A DNA stretch of 64,000 nucleotides, from NCBI GenBank assembly GCA_000471045.1, contig KI301992.1:750606-814605 (forward strand), written 5' to 3'. The notes under the pieces are model-generated. The model saw only the letters and a list, made by a program, of their open reading frames with translations, had not been told where the DNA came from and made no database searches. Shown one piece after another: positions 17,567 to 25,803 of the stretch. The position numbers were made by a program, and so were the translations under genes. The DNA is from an actinobacterium LLX17 (lineage in GTDB: Bacteria > Actinomycetota > Actinomycetes > Propionibacteriales > Nocardioidaceae). The stretch's first letter is position 1. Each line of letters begins with the position of its first letter.

Positions 17567-18664
17567 CTAGTCCGCGTCCGGGGTCGTGCGAGCCACGAGG
17601 TCACGCACGACGCCGACGAGCCCGTCGGTGCGGGCCGCCTCGCGCTGCCGGGCCGCGCCGCCGCCGGTGCGGAGCACCCGATCGATGCCGGTCCGGACGA
17701 GGTCCGCGTCGCCCGCCCGCTGCAGGGCGGGGGAGACGTGGTCGACGAGCACCGCGAACGCGTCCTCGGCGGCCACGGGTTCGGCAGTCACCGGGTGCAG
17801 CAACCGCCCGGCCGGACCGTCCTTGCGAGCCAGCCACCGCGCAGCGCGCAGCATCTCCACGCGCCACGGTGCCGCGGGGTCCTCCTCGGCGACGGTGTCG
17901 ACAAGTGCGCGGGTCAGCGCGGCGATGAGCACCACGTCGTCGACGTCGGCGCAGACGTCGGCCACCCGGACCTCGACGGTGGGGAAGGACGCCGCGGGCC
18001 TGGCATCGAGGTAGACCATGCCCTCGTCCAGCACCGCTCCACTGGAGACCAGGCCGTCGATGGCGGCGCGGTAGCCGGCGGCGGAGCCGAACGTCTCGCC
18101 CGGGCCGGCGGCCGGCCATCGGTCCCACGCGACCCCACGCCAGCTGGCGTGCCCGGTGTCCTCACCGTTGTCGAACGGGGAGTTCGCCGACAGGGCGATC
18201 AGCAGCGGCAGCCACGGACGCAAGGCGTCGACGACCCGCACGCGGGGGTCGTCACCATCGACGTCCACGTGGACGTGCATGCCGCACACGGTGGCTTGCC
18301 GTCCCAGGGCGCCGAACGTGTCGATGATGCGTCCGTAGCGTTCGTCCGGGGTGGGCACGTGCTCGTCTTGGCCGACCACGAGCGTGCCCGAGGCCATGAG
18401 GGACGCATCGGCGCGAGCTGCCGCCTCGGCGGCGCGGCGGCGTGCGGCGACCACGTGCTCGGCGAGCTCGTCGAGGGTGCGGCACGGCTCGGTCGCGGTC
18501 TCGATCTGCTCGAGGAAGAGCTCCTGCTCGACCTCCTCGTCCTCGGCGTCGCTGGCCTCGTCGGCCCGCAGGGCGCGCTGGGAGACAGGCTTGCCGCGTC
18601 CCGTGACGGCGTCCACGAGGAACAGCTCTTCCTCGACACCGATCTGACGCAGCTCGTCACTCAT
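17567..18664 (-). CDS. YbdK/GCS2-family carboxylate-amine ligase (glutamate-cysteine ligase type 2)
   Basis: A 365-residue ATP-grasp-like ligase of the GCS2 family. It begins with QIGVEEELFLVD and has FLEQIETATEPC, CGMHVHVDVDG, ALSANSPF and SFPTVEVRVADV, all expected for gamma-glutamyl ligases of this class. It would join glutamate (or another carboxylate) to an amine such as cysteine. Because actinobacteria use mycothiol rather than glutathione, the product may be gamma-glutamylcysteine for ergothioneine or something else. An open frame extends upstream to 19618, but that part is the antisense shadow of glcD. The ATG at 18664 fits the family N-terminus. Confidence 0.85.
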   Translation of the reverse strand: MSDELRQIGVEEELFLVDAVTGRGKPVSQRALRADEASDAEDEEVEQELFLEQIETATEPCRTLDELAEHVVAARRRAAEAAARADASLMASGTLVVGQDEHVPTPDERYGRIIDTFGALGRQATVCGMHVHVDVDGDDPRVRVVDALRPWLPLLIALSANSPFDNGEDTGHASWRGVAWDRWPAAGPGETFGSAAGYRAAIDGLVSSGAVLDEGMVYLDARPAASFPTVEVRVADVCADVDDVVLIAALTRALVDTVAEEDPAAPWRVEMLRAARWLARKDGPAGRLLHPVTAEPVAAEDAFAVLVDHVSPALQRAGDADLVRTGIDRVLRTGGGAARQREAARTDGLVGVVRDLVARTTPDAD

Positions 18665-18714
18665 CCGGCCAGTCTTCCGTGGGCCCGGCGGAGCCGCGCG
18701 GTGGGCCTCCGCGA

Positions 18715-20061
18715 TCAGTAGCCGCGGCCGGGGTTGAGGATGCCGGTCGGGTCGAAGGCGGCCTTGATCCGGTGCATCAGTGCTCGCTCGGCGGTGCCGA
18801 CCTGCTGCTCGAGGTAGTCGATCTTGAGCGTGCCGATGCCGTGCTCCCCGCTCACCGTCCCGCCGAGCTCGACGGCCGCGAGGACGATCTGGTCGAAGCA
18901 GGCCTGGGCCCGTTCGGCGGCACCGGGCTCCGTGGCGTCGTAGACGATCGTGGGGTGCAGGTTGCCGTCGGCGGCGTGCCCGAAGACGCCGACCGTGACG
19001 CCGTGCTCGGCGGCTGCCTTGGCGATGCGCGTCTCCAGCTCGGGCAGTCGATGGATCGGCACGCAGACGTCGTCCAGCAGGGTGGTGCCGAGCTGTTCGA
19101 GCGCGGTCAGGGCCACCCGCCGGGCCTCCATCAGGGCCGACCCCTCGTCGGCGTCGTCGGTGTGGAAGACCGCGAGGGCGCCGTGGGCGGCGGCGACGTC
19201 GGCGACGGTGGCGATCTCGGCTGCGGGGTCGGTGCCGTCGGTGACGACGAGCAGGGTGGGCACCTCGTCGAGCCCCATTCGCGTCATCAGGTTGACGGCG
19301 TGGACGGTGGTCTCGTCCATCAGCTCGACGGCGCTGGGCTGCGCCACGCGCTCGATCGCCAGCACGGCCCCGACAGCGGCGGCGACGGTGGGGAAGGTGA
19401 GCGCCGCCGTGGCGGTGCCTGCTGGGGCGGGCAGCAGGCGCACGGTCGCCTCGACGACGACGCCGAGAGTGCCCTCGGAGCCGACGATCAGTCGCGCCAG
19501 GTCGAGCCCGGCGACGTCCTTGTGGGTCGTCCGCCCGGTGTGGATCGTCTCGCCTCCTGCGAGGACGACGGTGAGCGCGAGGGTGTGATCGGCGGTGACG
19601 CCGTACTTCGTGCAGCACATGCCACCGGCATTGGTCGCGATGTTGCCGCCGATCGAGGAGATCGCCCGGCTGCCGGGATCGGGGGCGTAGAAGAGACCGT
19701 GCTCGCGGGCTGCGGCGTCCAGGTCGGCGTTCAGCACACCCGGGCCGACGGTGGCGGTGCGTGCGACGGGGTCGATGCTCAGCGTGCTCAGTCTCGACAC
19801 GTCAAGCACGATGCAACCGTCGAGGGCGTTGGCAGCGCCGGCCAGGCCCGTGCCCGCGCCGCGCGTGACGACGGGAACCGCGTGCTGGTCAGCGAGAGCC
19901 AGGACGGCGGCGACGTCGGCCGCGTCAATCGCGCGCACGACGGCCAGCGGCATGCCGGCGGTGGCGACGAGGCACTGGTCGTGGCGGTAGGCCTCCATGG
20001 TCGAGGGCTCCGTGACCACCCGGCCGTCGAGCGCTTCGACCAGCTTCTCGATCAGGCTCAT
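18715..20061 (-). CDS. FAD-linked oxidase, GlcD (glycolate/D-lactate dehydrogenase) type
   Basis: A 448-residue flavoprotein. The N-terminal FAD-binding domain shows VVTRGAGTGLAGAAN, DPGSRAISSIGGNIATNAGG and IVGSEGTLGVV; the C-terminal half carries VFGHAADGNLHP and SGEHGIGTLK, which bind the flavin and substrate in the GlcD/D-LDH family. It should oxidise a 2-hydroxy acid such as glycolate or D-lactate, passing electrons to a quinone or partner. Its ATG overlaps the stop of the upstream FadR-type regulator by 4 nt, so the two are co-expressed. No GlcE or GlcF subunits are present. Confidence 0.9.
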   Translation of the reverse strand: MSLIEKLVEALDGRVVTEPSTMEAYRHDQCLVATAGMPLAVVRAIDAADVAAVLALADQHAVPVVTRGAGTGLAGAANALDGCIVLDVSRLSTLSIDPVARTATVGPGVLNADLDAAAREHGLFYAPDPGSRAISSIGGNIATNAGGMCCTKYGVTADHTLALTVVLAGGETIHTGRTTHKDVAGLDLARLIVGSEGTLGVVVEATVRLLPAPAGTATAALTFPTVAAAVGAVLAIERVAQPSAVELMDETTVHAVNLMTRMGLDEVPTLLVVTDGTDPAAEIATVADVAAAHGALAVFHTDDADEGSALMEARRVALTALEQLGTTLLDDVCVPIHRLPELETRIAKAAAEHGVTVGVFGHAADGNLHPTIVYDATEPGAAERAQACFDQIVLAAVELGGTVSGEHGIGTLKIDYLEQQVGTAERALMHRIKAAFDPTGILNPGRGY

Positions 20062-20768
20062 CGCTCGGTCTCGGGCTCGTAGAAGCCGCGGATGTGCGCC
20101 ACGACCAGCTCGGCGGCGCGCTGCTGATCGCCCGAGTCGAGGGCGGCGACGATCGCCTCGTGCTCGTCGCAGAGATGGCTCAGCACCGGGACCGGATCGC
20201 CACGCTCGCTCAGCGCGGCGCGCAGGTAGCCGGCGATCGTGCCGCGCATGACCTCCACGACGAGACCGATCGCGGCGTTCCCGCCGGCGTAGGCGAGGCT
20301 GACGTGGAAGTCGACGTCGGCGAGGTGGAAGGCCTCGATGTCACCCGCGGCAGCGGCGGCACGCATGATCTCGAGACCCTCACGCGCCGAGGCCGGCACG
20401 TCGGTGACGGACTGGACTGCGTCACGCTCGAGCAGCACGCGAAGTCCGACGAGGTCGGGCAGCGAGACCGCCGACACCCGCAGGGCGGTGGTCAACGCCG
20501 AGGCCGCCGTCGAGGCCAGACGGTCGTGGGTCACCCGCGGGCGAGTGGTCGAGACCGACTCGGCGCCGGTGACCAGCCCCTGCGACTGCAGCACGCGGAG
20601 CGCCTCCCGCACCGTCGATCGCCCGACGCCGAAGGTGCTCGCCAGCGCGGACTCCGTCGGCAGCTCCTCGCCGGCGGTGAGGTCCCCGACGAGGATCGCC
20701 TCGCGCAGCCGCGAGGCGATCTCGAGGCTGAGCGGCAGCCGGGCGACCGGCGCGAGATGGGTGGACAT
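20058..20768 (-). CDS. FadR/GntR-family (FCD) transcriptional regulator
   Basis: A 236-residue regulator with an N-terminal winged helix (LEIASRLREAILVGDL, FGVGRSTVREALRVLQSQGLV) and an all-helical FCD ligand domain in which the metal-binding acids and histidines are visible (HLADVDFHVSLAYAGG; HLCDEHEAIVAAL). It is co-transcribed with the GlcD-type oxidase, as LldR/GlcC-like regulators often are, so a hydroxy acid effector is likely. A TAGAGT box lies 6 nt before the ATG (20775-20780 on the minus strand), pointing to a leaderless mRNA. Confidence 0.9.
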   Translation of the reverse strand: MSTHLAPVARLPLSLEIASRLREAILVGDLTAGEELPTESALASTFGVGRSTVREALRVLQSQGLVTGAESVSTTRPRVTHDRLASTAASALTTALRVSAVSLPDLVGLRVLLERDAVQSVTDVPASAREGLEIMRAAAAAGDIEAFHLADVDFHVSLAYAGGNAAIGLVVEVMRGTIAGYLRAALSERGDPVPVLSHLCDEHEAIVAALDSGDQQRAAELVVAHIRGFYEPETER

Positions 20769-20803
20769 GCCGTCACTCTAGCCGCTCGAAGGGGTCTTGC
20801 CTG

Positions 20804-20816
20804 CTTGTCAGACAAG
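20804..20816. promoter_or_regulatory. Palindromic operator CTTGTC-A-GACAAG, probable FadR-family binding site
   Basis: A perfect 6-1-6 inverted repeat in the 110-nt divergent region between the FCD regulator and the cysteine hydrolase. FadR-subfamily proteins bind T-x-GT-N3-AC-x-A palindromes, and TTGTCAGACAA fits. Its place upstream of the regulator's own -10 box suggests autoregulation and control of both directions. Confidence 0.65.
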
Positions 20817-20878
20817 TGGTTCACTCGGTGGTGCGATGCGATCCACGCCACATTTCTGATGGTCCACCTGGAGGTCCC

Positions 20879-21493
20879 ATGTCTGAGCAGCTCACCCTCG
20901 ATCCCACCACGACTGCCGTCGTCCTCATCGAGTACCAGAACGAGTTCACCACCCCCGGCGGCGTGCTCCACGATCCCGTCGCGCCGGTGATGGAGAAGAC
21001 CGGCATGCTCGCCAACACGGTCGCCTTCGTCGACAAGGCCCGCGCGGCCGGGGCCACGATCATGCACGCCCCGATCACCTTCGCCCCCGGCTACGGCGAG
21101 CTCACGCGCCACCCGTACGGCATCCTCGCCGGAGTCGTGAACGGCAAGGCCTTCGAGAAGGGCAGCTGGGGCGCGGCCATCGTCGACGACCTGGCGCCGG
21201 CCGAGGGCGACATCCTGATCGAGGGCAAGCGGGGCCTCGACACCTTCGCCAGCACCAACCTCGACTTCATCCTGCGCAGCAAGGGCATCGAGACGGTGAT
21301 CCTCAGCGGCTTCCTCACCAACTGCTGCGTCGAGTCGACGATGCGCTCGGCCTACGAGAACGGTTACCGCGTGATCACGCTGACCGACTGTGTCGCCGCG
21401 ACCTCGGTCGAGGAGCACGACAACGCGATCACCTACGACTTCCCGATGTTCTCGCTGCCGATGGAGTCGAAAGCCGTCGCCGCGGCTCTCTGA
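20879..21493 (+). CDS. Isochorismatase-family cysteine hydrolase
   Basis: A 204-residue alpha/beta hydrolase of the isochorismatase superfamily. The nucleophile cysteine sits in LSGFLTNCCVESTMRSA, the lysine in IEGKRGLDTF, and the acidic residue in VLIEYQNEF, where most relatives have Asp. Members cleave amides or related bonds (nicotinamide, N-carbamoyl compounds, isochorismate); the substrate here is not evident. A GGAGG ribosome site precedes the ATG at 20879. It is transcribed away from the glcD/regulator pair and shares their operator. Confidence 0.85.
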   Translation: MSEQLTLDPTTTAVVLIEYQNEFTTPGGVLHDPVAPVMEKTGMLANTVAFVDKARAAGATIMHAPITFAPGYGELTRHPYGILAGVVNGKAFEKGSWGAAIVDDLAPAEGDILIEGKRGLDTFASTNLDFILRSKGIETVILSGFLTNCCVESTMRSAYENGYRVITLTDCVAATSVEEHDNAITYDFPMFSLPMESKAVAAAL

Positions 21494-21545
21494 CGCGCGT
21501 CACGTCCCCAGAGGGCTGCGACCGGGCGTGGGCTGGTGCCGCAGC

Positions 21546-21708
21546 ACCGGACGCCGTCCGTCCGGTCGGGCCTGGCGCTCCCGTTGTTCAGACACGACTC
21601 GCTGACCGTCGGAGTCGGCAGCGACCTGCTTCCGACGAAGCCTGACTCACGCTTGCGGGCGACCCGGATGACGTCCTCGCGGAACTCTCGGGGATTGGGC
21701 TTGGGCAC
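21546..21708 (-). pseudogene. Remnant of an IS3-family transposase OrfA
   Basis: Starting at a GTG (21708), the translation reads MPKPNPREFREDVIRVARKRE, followed in the same frame by a garbled stretch and then VSESCLNN, and in a neighbouring frame by KQVAAD. These are successive pieces of a typical IS3-type OrfA N-terminus (MPKxYPxEFRxDVVRVARxREPG, KQIAADFG, VSESCLNNWL). At least one or two frameshifts have broken it and the rest of the element, including OrfB, is absent. No terminal repeats are recognisable. Confidence 0.7.
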
Positions 21709-22465
21709 GTGCCCAGACGGCGCTCCCGATCAGTGCGAGCGTGATTCCGCGCACGACCCAGAGTCCGGGCTGCCAAGTGATCTCATAGTCGCCGGGGATG
21801 CCGAGCAGCGCCAGCACGACTTGTCCGCCCACGGCCCTGCTGGGTTCCAGGTCACCAAGGCTTGCAACGGCCAACAGGCTGATGGCTGGTATCGCTAGAA
21901 AGATGAAGGGTGTGTAGATCCTGAACGCTGCGATGCGTCGGCCGCGACTAGCATCGAATGCTGCCAGACCCAGCATTCGTAGGGGCAGCACGACCAACGG
22001 CCAGAACACGAAACTGAGACCGAGGCCGAGGCCGATGAGCAGCGCGAACGTCAACATCACCTCGAAGGCACTCGTGAAGCTCGTCACGTCGAAGTAGTCA
22101 GGGTGAGCGAGCAACGGCCCGATACTCATGATGAGAAGACCTGTCGGAAGGACGGCAAGCGGCCACCACAGCAGGTCCCAGAAGGGCTCCTGTCGCTGAA
22201 GCTCGCAGAGCACGACGAGCTCGATGATCAAGCCTCCGGCAATCATCGGGAAGAGAAACAGTGAGAGCAGCATCGGCAAACCATCAACGCGCTCGGGGTT
22301 CAGAAGCACCAACGGGACGGCCGCGACGGCAAGGGTCGTCAGCGAGATGAGCGCTGCCGGGAACGAAAGGCTCTTCGCCGACTCTTTCGGGTAGTCGATG
22401 GGTCTGCCACGGTCGGAGAAGGCTTCGATCGCGTCCCAGACGCTCAGCACGTTCTTTTCGGCCAT
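21647..22465 (-). CDS. Orphan multi-pass membrane protein, C-terminus running into IS remnant
   Basis: A 272-residue protein with about seven hydrophobic segments (for example ALISLTTLAVAAVPLVLLN, LFLFPMIAGGLIIELVVL, MLTFALLIGLGLGLSFVF). I recognise no family. Its codon use is visibly less GC-biased than its neighbours. The last 20 or so codons (RVPRGRHPGRPQA end) are read out of frame through the IS3 OrfA remnant, so the original C-terminus was probably lost to insertion. The ATG at 22465 gives a soluble N-terminus; the ribosome site (GGGTGA) is weak and starts at 22483 or 22540 are possible. Confidence 0.55.
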   Translation of the reverse strand: MAEKNVLSVWDAIEAFSDRGRPIDYPKESAKSLSFPAALISLTTLAVAAVPLVLLNPERVDGLPMLLSLFLFPMIAGGLIIELVVLCELQRQEPFWDLLWWPLAVLPTGLLIMSIGPLLAHPDYFDVTSFTSAFEVMLTFALLIGLGLGLSFVFWPLVVLPLRMLGLAAFDASRGRRIAAFRIYTPFIFLAIPAISLLAVASLGDLEPSRAVGGQVVLALLGIPGDYEITWQPGLWVVRGITLALIGSAVWARAQAQSPRVPRGRHPGRPQA

Positions 22466-22638
22466 GTCACCCAACGCTCCCATGCTCTGGCAACGCCCTT
22501 GTTCGCAGCGGAATCTGCAATAGCTCGGACGGCGTCTCAAAGTTTACGGTCGGGCTCTCGAACCGAACACGCGCGGCAGCAGGTGGGCAGGCCGGGCCAG
22601 AACGGGGCGACGCTGGGGCCGGGGGTCGCAGAACAACG

Positions 22639-22699
22639 GAGAACGACCCCTGACGCTGACAGACGCCGTAAGGCTTTGTGCAGGTCAGGGGCCGTTCTC
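22639..22699. terminator. 16-bp near-perfect inverted repeat downstream of glnA
   Basis: Arms at 22639-22654 and 22684-22699 pair with a single mismatch around a 29-nt loop. It lies 35-95 nt past the glnA stop on the minus strand and could end glnA transcription, although there is no T-run. A small second hairpin (CTACT-GAA-AGTAG) follows at about 22705-22717. The rest of 22466-22638 shows nothing recognisable. Confidence 0.45.
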
Positions 22700-22733
22700 G
22701 CGGTCTACTGAAAGTAGATGGAGAACCTCTGAA

Positions 22734-24155
22734 TCAGATGTCGTAGTAGAGCTCGAACTCGTGCGGGTGCGGCCGCAGCTGCACGGGGAGGATCTCCTCG
22801 GTGCGCTTGTAGTCGATCCACGTCTCGATCAGGTCGGGGGTGAAGACACCGCCGGCCGTCAGGAACTCGTGGTCCTGCTCGAGGTTGTCGAGCACCGCGT
22901 TGAGCGAGGTCGGAACCATGTCGATGGCCTCGTACTCGTCGGCGGGCAGCTCGTAGATGTTCTTGTCGATCGGGGCGGCGGGCTCGATCTTGTTCTTGAT
23001 GCCGTCCAGACCGGCGAGCAGCAGCGCCGAGAACGCCAGGTACGGGTTCGCCGACGGGTCGGGGCAGCGGAACTCGATGCGCTTGGCCTTCGGGTTGGCG
23101 CCGGTGATCGGGATGCGCACGCAGGCCGAACGGTTGCGGGCCGAGTACACGAGCGCGATCGGAGCCTCGAAGCCCGGCACCAGACGGTGGTAGGAGTTCA
23201 CCGAGGGGTTCGTGAACGCCAGCAGGCTCGGGGCGTGCTTCAGGATGCCGCCGATGTAGTAGCGCGCCAGGTCCGACAGTCCGCCGTAGCCGGCCTCGTC
23301 GTAGAACAGCGGCTCGCCGTTGTTCCAGATCGACTGGTGCACGTGCATGCCCGAGCCGTTGTCGCCGAAGAGCGGCTTCGGCATGAAGGTGACCGTCTTG
23401 TCGTTCGCCCACGCCGTGTTGCGCACGATGTACTTGAACTTCATCACGTCGTCGGCAGCCTTGAGCAGGGTGTCGAACTTGTAGTTGATCTCGCCCTGAC
23501 CGGCGGTGCCGACCTCGTGGTGACCGCGCTCGAGCACGAGCCCGGCATCGGTCAGGTTGCTCATCATGTCGTTGCGCAGGTCGGCCGTCTGGTCCGTCGG
23601 CGCGACGGGGAAGTAGCCGCCCTTGTAACGGACCTTGTAGCCACGGTTGTCGTCGATGCCGTCGCTGACCGACCAGGCAGCCTCGGCCGACTGGATCTCG
23701 TAGAACGACTTGTTCGCGCTGGTGCCGTAGCTGACGCGGTCGAAGATGTAGAACTCGGCCTCGGGGGCGAAGAACGCGGTGTCGCCGATGCCGGTGGTGG
23801 CCAGGTGGGCCTCCGCCTTGCGCGCGATGTTGCGCGGGTCGCGCGAGTAGGCCTCGCCGGTGATCGGGTCGTGGACGAAGAACTCCATCGCCAGCGTCTT
23901 GCGGCGCTTGAAGGGATCGACGTACGCGGTGCCGAAGTCGGGGAACAGGACCATGTCGGACTGGTCGATGCTCTGGAAGCCACGGATCGACGAGCCGTCG
24001 AAGGCCACACCGTTCTCGGCGGCGTCGGCGTCGAACGTCCACGCCGGCAGGGTGACCTGCTGCTGGATGCCGGGAAGATCGGTGAAACGGACGTCGAGGT
24101 ACTCGACCCCCTCGTCCTTGACGAACTTGAAGAACTCGTCGGCATTGCCGAACAT
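22734..24155 (-). CDS. glnA: Glutamine synthetase type I (beta)
   Basis: A 473-residue GSI enzyme that makes glutamine from glutamate, ammonia and ATP. Visible marks are [12 protein letters not shown], the metal-binding [26 protein letters not shown], the ATP site [44 protein letters not shown], and the adenylylation tyrosine Y401 in KNIYELP, which classes it as the covalently regulated beta form. The ATG at 24155 has GAGGAGG upstream. A complete GlnR box sits over the promoter, so it is a nitrogen-starvation target. The gene order matches glnA1 of mycobacteria. Confidence 0.97.
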   Translation of the reverse strand: MFGNADEFFKFVKDEGVEYLDVRFTDLPGIQQQVTLPAWTFDADAAENGVAFDGSSIRGFQSIDQSDMVLFPDFGTAYVDPFKRRKTLAMEFFVHDPITGEAYSRDPRNIARKAEAHLATTGIGDTAFFAPEAEFYIFDRVSYGTSANKSFYEIQSAEAAWSVSDGIDDNRGYKVRYKGGYFPVAPTDQTADLRNDMMSNLTDAGLVLERGHHEVGTAGQGEINYKFDTLLKAADDVMKFKYIVRNTAWANDKTVTFMPKPLFGDNGSGMHVHQSIWNNGEPLFYDEAGYGGLSDLARYYIGGILKHAPSLLAFTNPSVNSYHRLVPGFEAPIALVYSARNRSACVRIPITGANPKAKRIEFRCPDPSANPYLAFSALLLAGLDGIKNKIEPAAPIDKNIYELPADEYEAIDMVPTSLNAVLDNLEQDHEFLTAGGVFTPDLIETWIDYKRTEEILPVQLRPHPHEFELYYDI

Positions 24156-24232
24156 TGGGCCTCCTCGGCCGCTCAGCGGCACAGGTAGATCGGTCTCGTC
24201 GTGAAGCACGGGGGCGTCGCCCCGCAGGGTCG

Positions 24233-24238
24233 AGCGTA
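24233..24238 (-). promoter_or_regulatory. -10 box TACGCT of glnA
   Basis: TACGCT on the minus strand, 10 nt downstream of the GlnR box, gives a 5' leader of about 70 nt. The -35 region would lie inside the box, consistent with activation by GlnR bound over and upstream of it. Confidence 0.45.
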
Positions 24239-24248
24239 TGAGCAGGCA

Positions 24249-24286
24249 GTTTCCCACCCATCACCGGATTGTTTCCGGCAGGTTAC
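24249..24286 (-). promoter_or_regulatory. GlnR box, two complete a-b sites
   Basis: On the minus strand the half-sites are GTAAC, GAAAC, GTGAT and GAAAC, each separated by exactly 6 nt. This equals the actinobacterial GlnR consensus gTnAC-n6-GaAAC-n6 repeated twice with 22-nt period. It lies in front of glnA, the classical GlnR target. Confidence 0.85.
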
Positions 24287-24321
24287 AAGTCCCTGGCCCG
24301 GGCCGCAGGGGTCGCCCTCGC

Positions 24322-24327
24322 TAGGCT
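24322..24327 (+). promoter_or_regulatory. -10 box TAGGCT of the RDD gene (leaderless)
   Basis: TAGGCT ends 6 nt before the GTG at 24334. No ribosome site is visible in between. Confidence 0.5.
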
Positions 24328-24333
24328 CGTCAC

Positions 24334-24696
24334 GTGATCCCTTCGCTCGGCCGTCGTCTGCTGGCGCTCCTGATCGACTGGGTGGTGGCCGCGCTCGCCG
24401 CGGTCGGCCTCACCGGTGTGGGTTATCCGCCCGCCGACATCGGCGAGAACCTCATCATCACCGCGTTCTTCGTCGGCGAGATCTCGATCCTCGTGGGCTT
24501 GCTCGGTTACTCCATCGGCAAGCGGGTGATGGGTCTGCGCATCGAGGGCCCTGATGGGCAGCCCATCGGAATCCTGCGCGCGCTGCTGCGCACGGTGCTG
24601 CTGTGCCTGGTGATTCCGGCGATCGTCATGACCGAGGACAAGCGCGGCCTGCACGACCTCGCAGCCCGCAGCCGCGTCGTCCGCACCCCGGTCTGA
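24334..24696 (+). CDS. RDD-family membrane protein
   Basis: A 120-residue membrane protein with a GTG start. The family marks are the Arg/Asp positions in GRRLLALLIDWVV, the GYSIGKRVMGLRIEG motif, and DKRGLHDLAARSRVV at the end; three hydrophobic helices lie between. The function is unknown, but an RDD gene next to glnA and facing the lipA-DUF4191 cluster is a conserved actinobacterial layout (Rv2219A position in M. tuberculosis, from memory). Confidence 0.9.
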   Translation: MIPSLGRRLLALLIDWVVAALAAVGLTGVGYPPADIGENLIITAFFVGEISILVGLLGYSIGKRVMGLRIEGPDGQPIGILRALLRTVLLCLVIPAIVMTEDKRGLHDLAARSRVVRTPV

Positions 24697-24701
24697 GCGA
24701 G

Positions 24702-25088
24702 TCAGAGGACCTCAGTTCGCGTGGTGCCCTGCACGTCCGCTCGGTGTCTCTCGACGCTCACTGAACGGCCCTCGTCGTCGAAGCAGAAGCGGGCGGTGCC
24801 GCGGTACTGCTCGGACTCGGTCGTCCGAAGGTGCAGGACCCGCGCGTAGAGGCAGTCCAGGGCCGGCGCCGGGGGAGACCCGCCCTCGGACTCGAAGGTC
24901 GTCGCCAGCTCGTCCGACCGGACAGCGCCACGGTCCTCGACGTGCTGGATCGACACGTCCGAGGGCTGCATGGCCTGAATCGAGCGATAGTGCTGATCGG
25001 TCATCTCACCGGGCTCGGTGGGATCAGCACCGCACGCCGCCGCCAGGAGCAGCAGGACCGGCACGACGAACGTGGCCGGTCGGCGCAT
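24702..25088 (-). CDS. Small lipoprotein of unknown function
   Basis: A 128-residue protein with a lipoprotein signal (TFVVPVLLLLAAACGAD; lipobox AAAC) and a small secreted domain holding one Cys pair (LDCLYAR; ARFCFDD). It lies 2 nt after the DUF4191 gene on the same strand. No family is recognised. Much longer open frames over this region are antisense or shifted reads; the ATG at 25088 directly precedes the signal peptide. Confidence 0.75.
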   Translation of the reverse strand: MRRPATFVVPVLLLLAAACGADPTEPGEMTDQHYRSIQAMQPSDVSIQHVEDRGAVRSDELATTFESEGGSPPAPALDCLYARVLHLRTTESEQYRGTARFCFDDEGRSVSVERHRADVQGTTRTEVL

Positions 25089-25090
25089 GC

Positions 25091-25798
25091 TCAGCCGCGC
25101 ATCATCTTGCGGGCGCCCTTCATGCTCGTGGGCACGGGCCCACGCGGCATGGGGGCGGCCGGACGCATCGCGTCGAGAGCCTTGAGCTTGTTGACGACCT
25201 CGGTCTGGGCCGCCGGCTTGAGGTTCTTCTTCATCTTCTGCACGTGCCGGTTCAGCTTGGGGAGCGGGATCTGCCCCTCCTCGCGTCCGACGACGATCTC
25301 GTGGACGGGAATGTCGTCGCCGAGGATGCGCGTGTGCTTGCGACGCTCGGACGCCAGCAGGCTCTTGACCCGGTTGGGGTTGCCCTCGCCGACGAGGATC
25401 ACGCCGGGGCGGCCCACCACACGGTGCACGATGTCCTGGTTCTTGGTGAACCCGACGACCGGCTTGACGACCCAGCCGCGACGCAGCATCTGCAGAGCGC
25501 TGGCGGCGGCTCCGGGCTGACCCTCCACCTGGTTGTAGGCGGCCCGCTCGGCGCGGCGACCGAAGACGATGAGCACGGCCAAGGTGCCCGACAGGATGCC
25601 CAGCACGACGGCGAGCAGGATGCCCAGCCAGTCGGCGCCGAACAGCAGCAGGTTGCCGACGGCCATGACGCCGCCCACCAGCAGGAACCACAGCAGCAGG
25701 ATGAGGCCGATGTTGCGGTCGGACCGCTTGGTGATCGTGTAGGCCTGGCGCATCTGGGCGATGCGCCCGGTGGCCGGCTCGGGCATTCCTGCAGACAT
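25091..25798 (-). CDS. DUF4191 membrane protein
   Basis: A 235-residue protein with a basic N-terminus (QMRQAYTITKRSDR), two adjacent transmembrane helices (residues about 29-75) and a basic cytoplasmic domain (RRGWVVKPVVGFTKNQDIVHRVVG, GEGNPNRV) ending in KKNLKP and MKGARKMMRG. This is the DUF4191 family found next to lipA across actinobacteria (Rv2219 position). Function unknown. A TAGACT box lies 7 nt before the ATG at 25798. Confidence 0.88.
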   Translation of the reverse strand: MSAGMPEPATGRIAQMRQAYTITKRSDRNIGLILLLWFLLVGGVMAVGNLLLFGADWLGILLAVVLGILSGTLAVLIVFGRRAERAAYNQVEGQPGAAASALQMLRRGWVVKPVVGFTKNQDIVHRVVGRPGVILVGEGNPNRVKSLLASERRKHTRILGDDIPVHEIVVGREEGQIPLPKLNRHVQKMKKNLKPAAQTEVVNKLKALDAMRPAAPMPRGPVPTSMKGARKMMRG

Positions 25799-25803
25799 GG
25801 GGG

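Noticed and set aside
18665..19618. Long minus-strand frame upstream of the carboxylate-amine ligase
   Set aside because: It is a shifted-frame read of glcD on the same strand, very Arg-rich, and the family N-terminus starts at 18664.
22540..22575. Possible tRNA 3' fragment / attachment site (a GGTTCGA-like string on the minus strand)
   Set aside because: Only a short T-loop-like string; no acceptor stem, anticodon arm or CCA end and no integrase in the islet.
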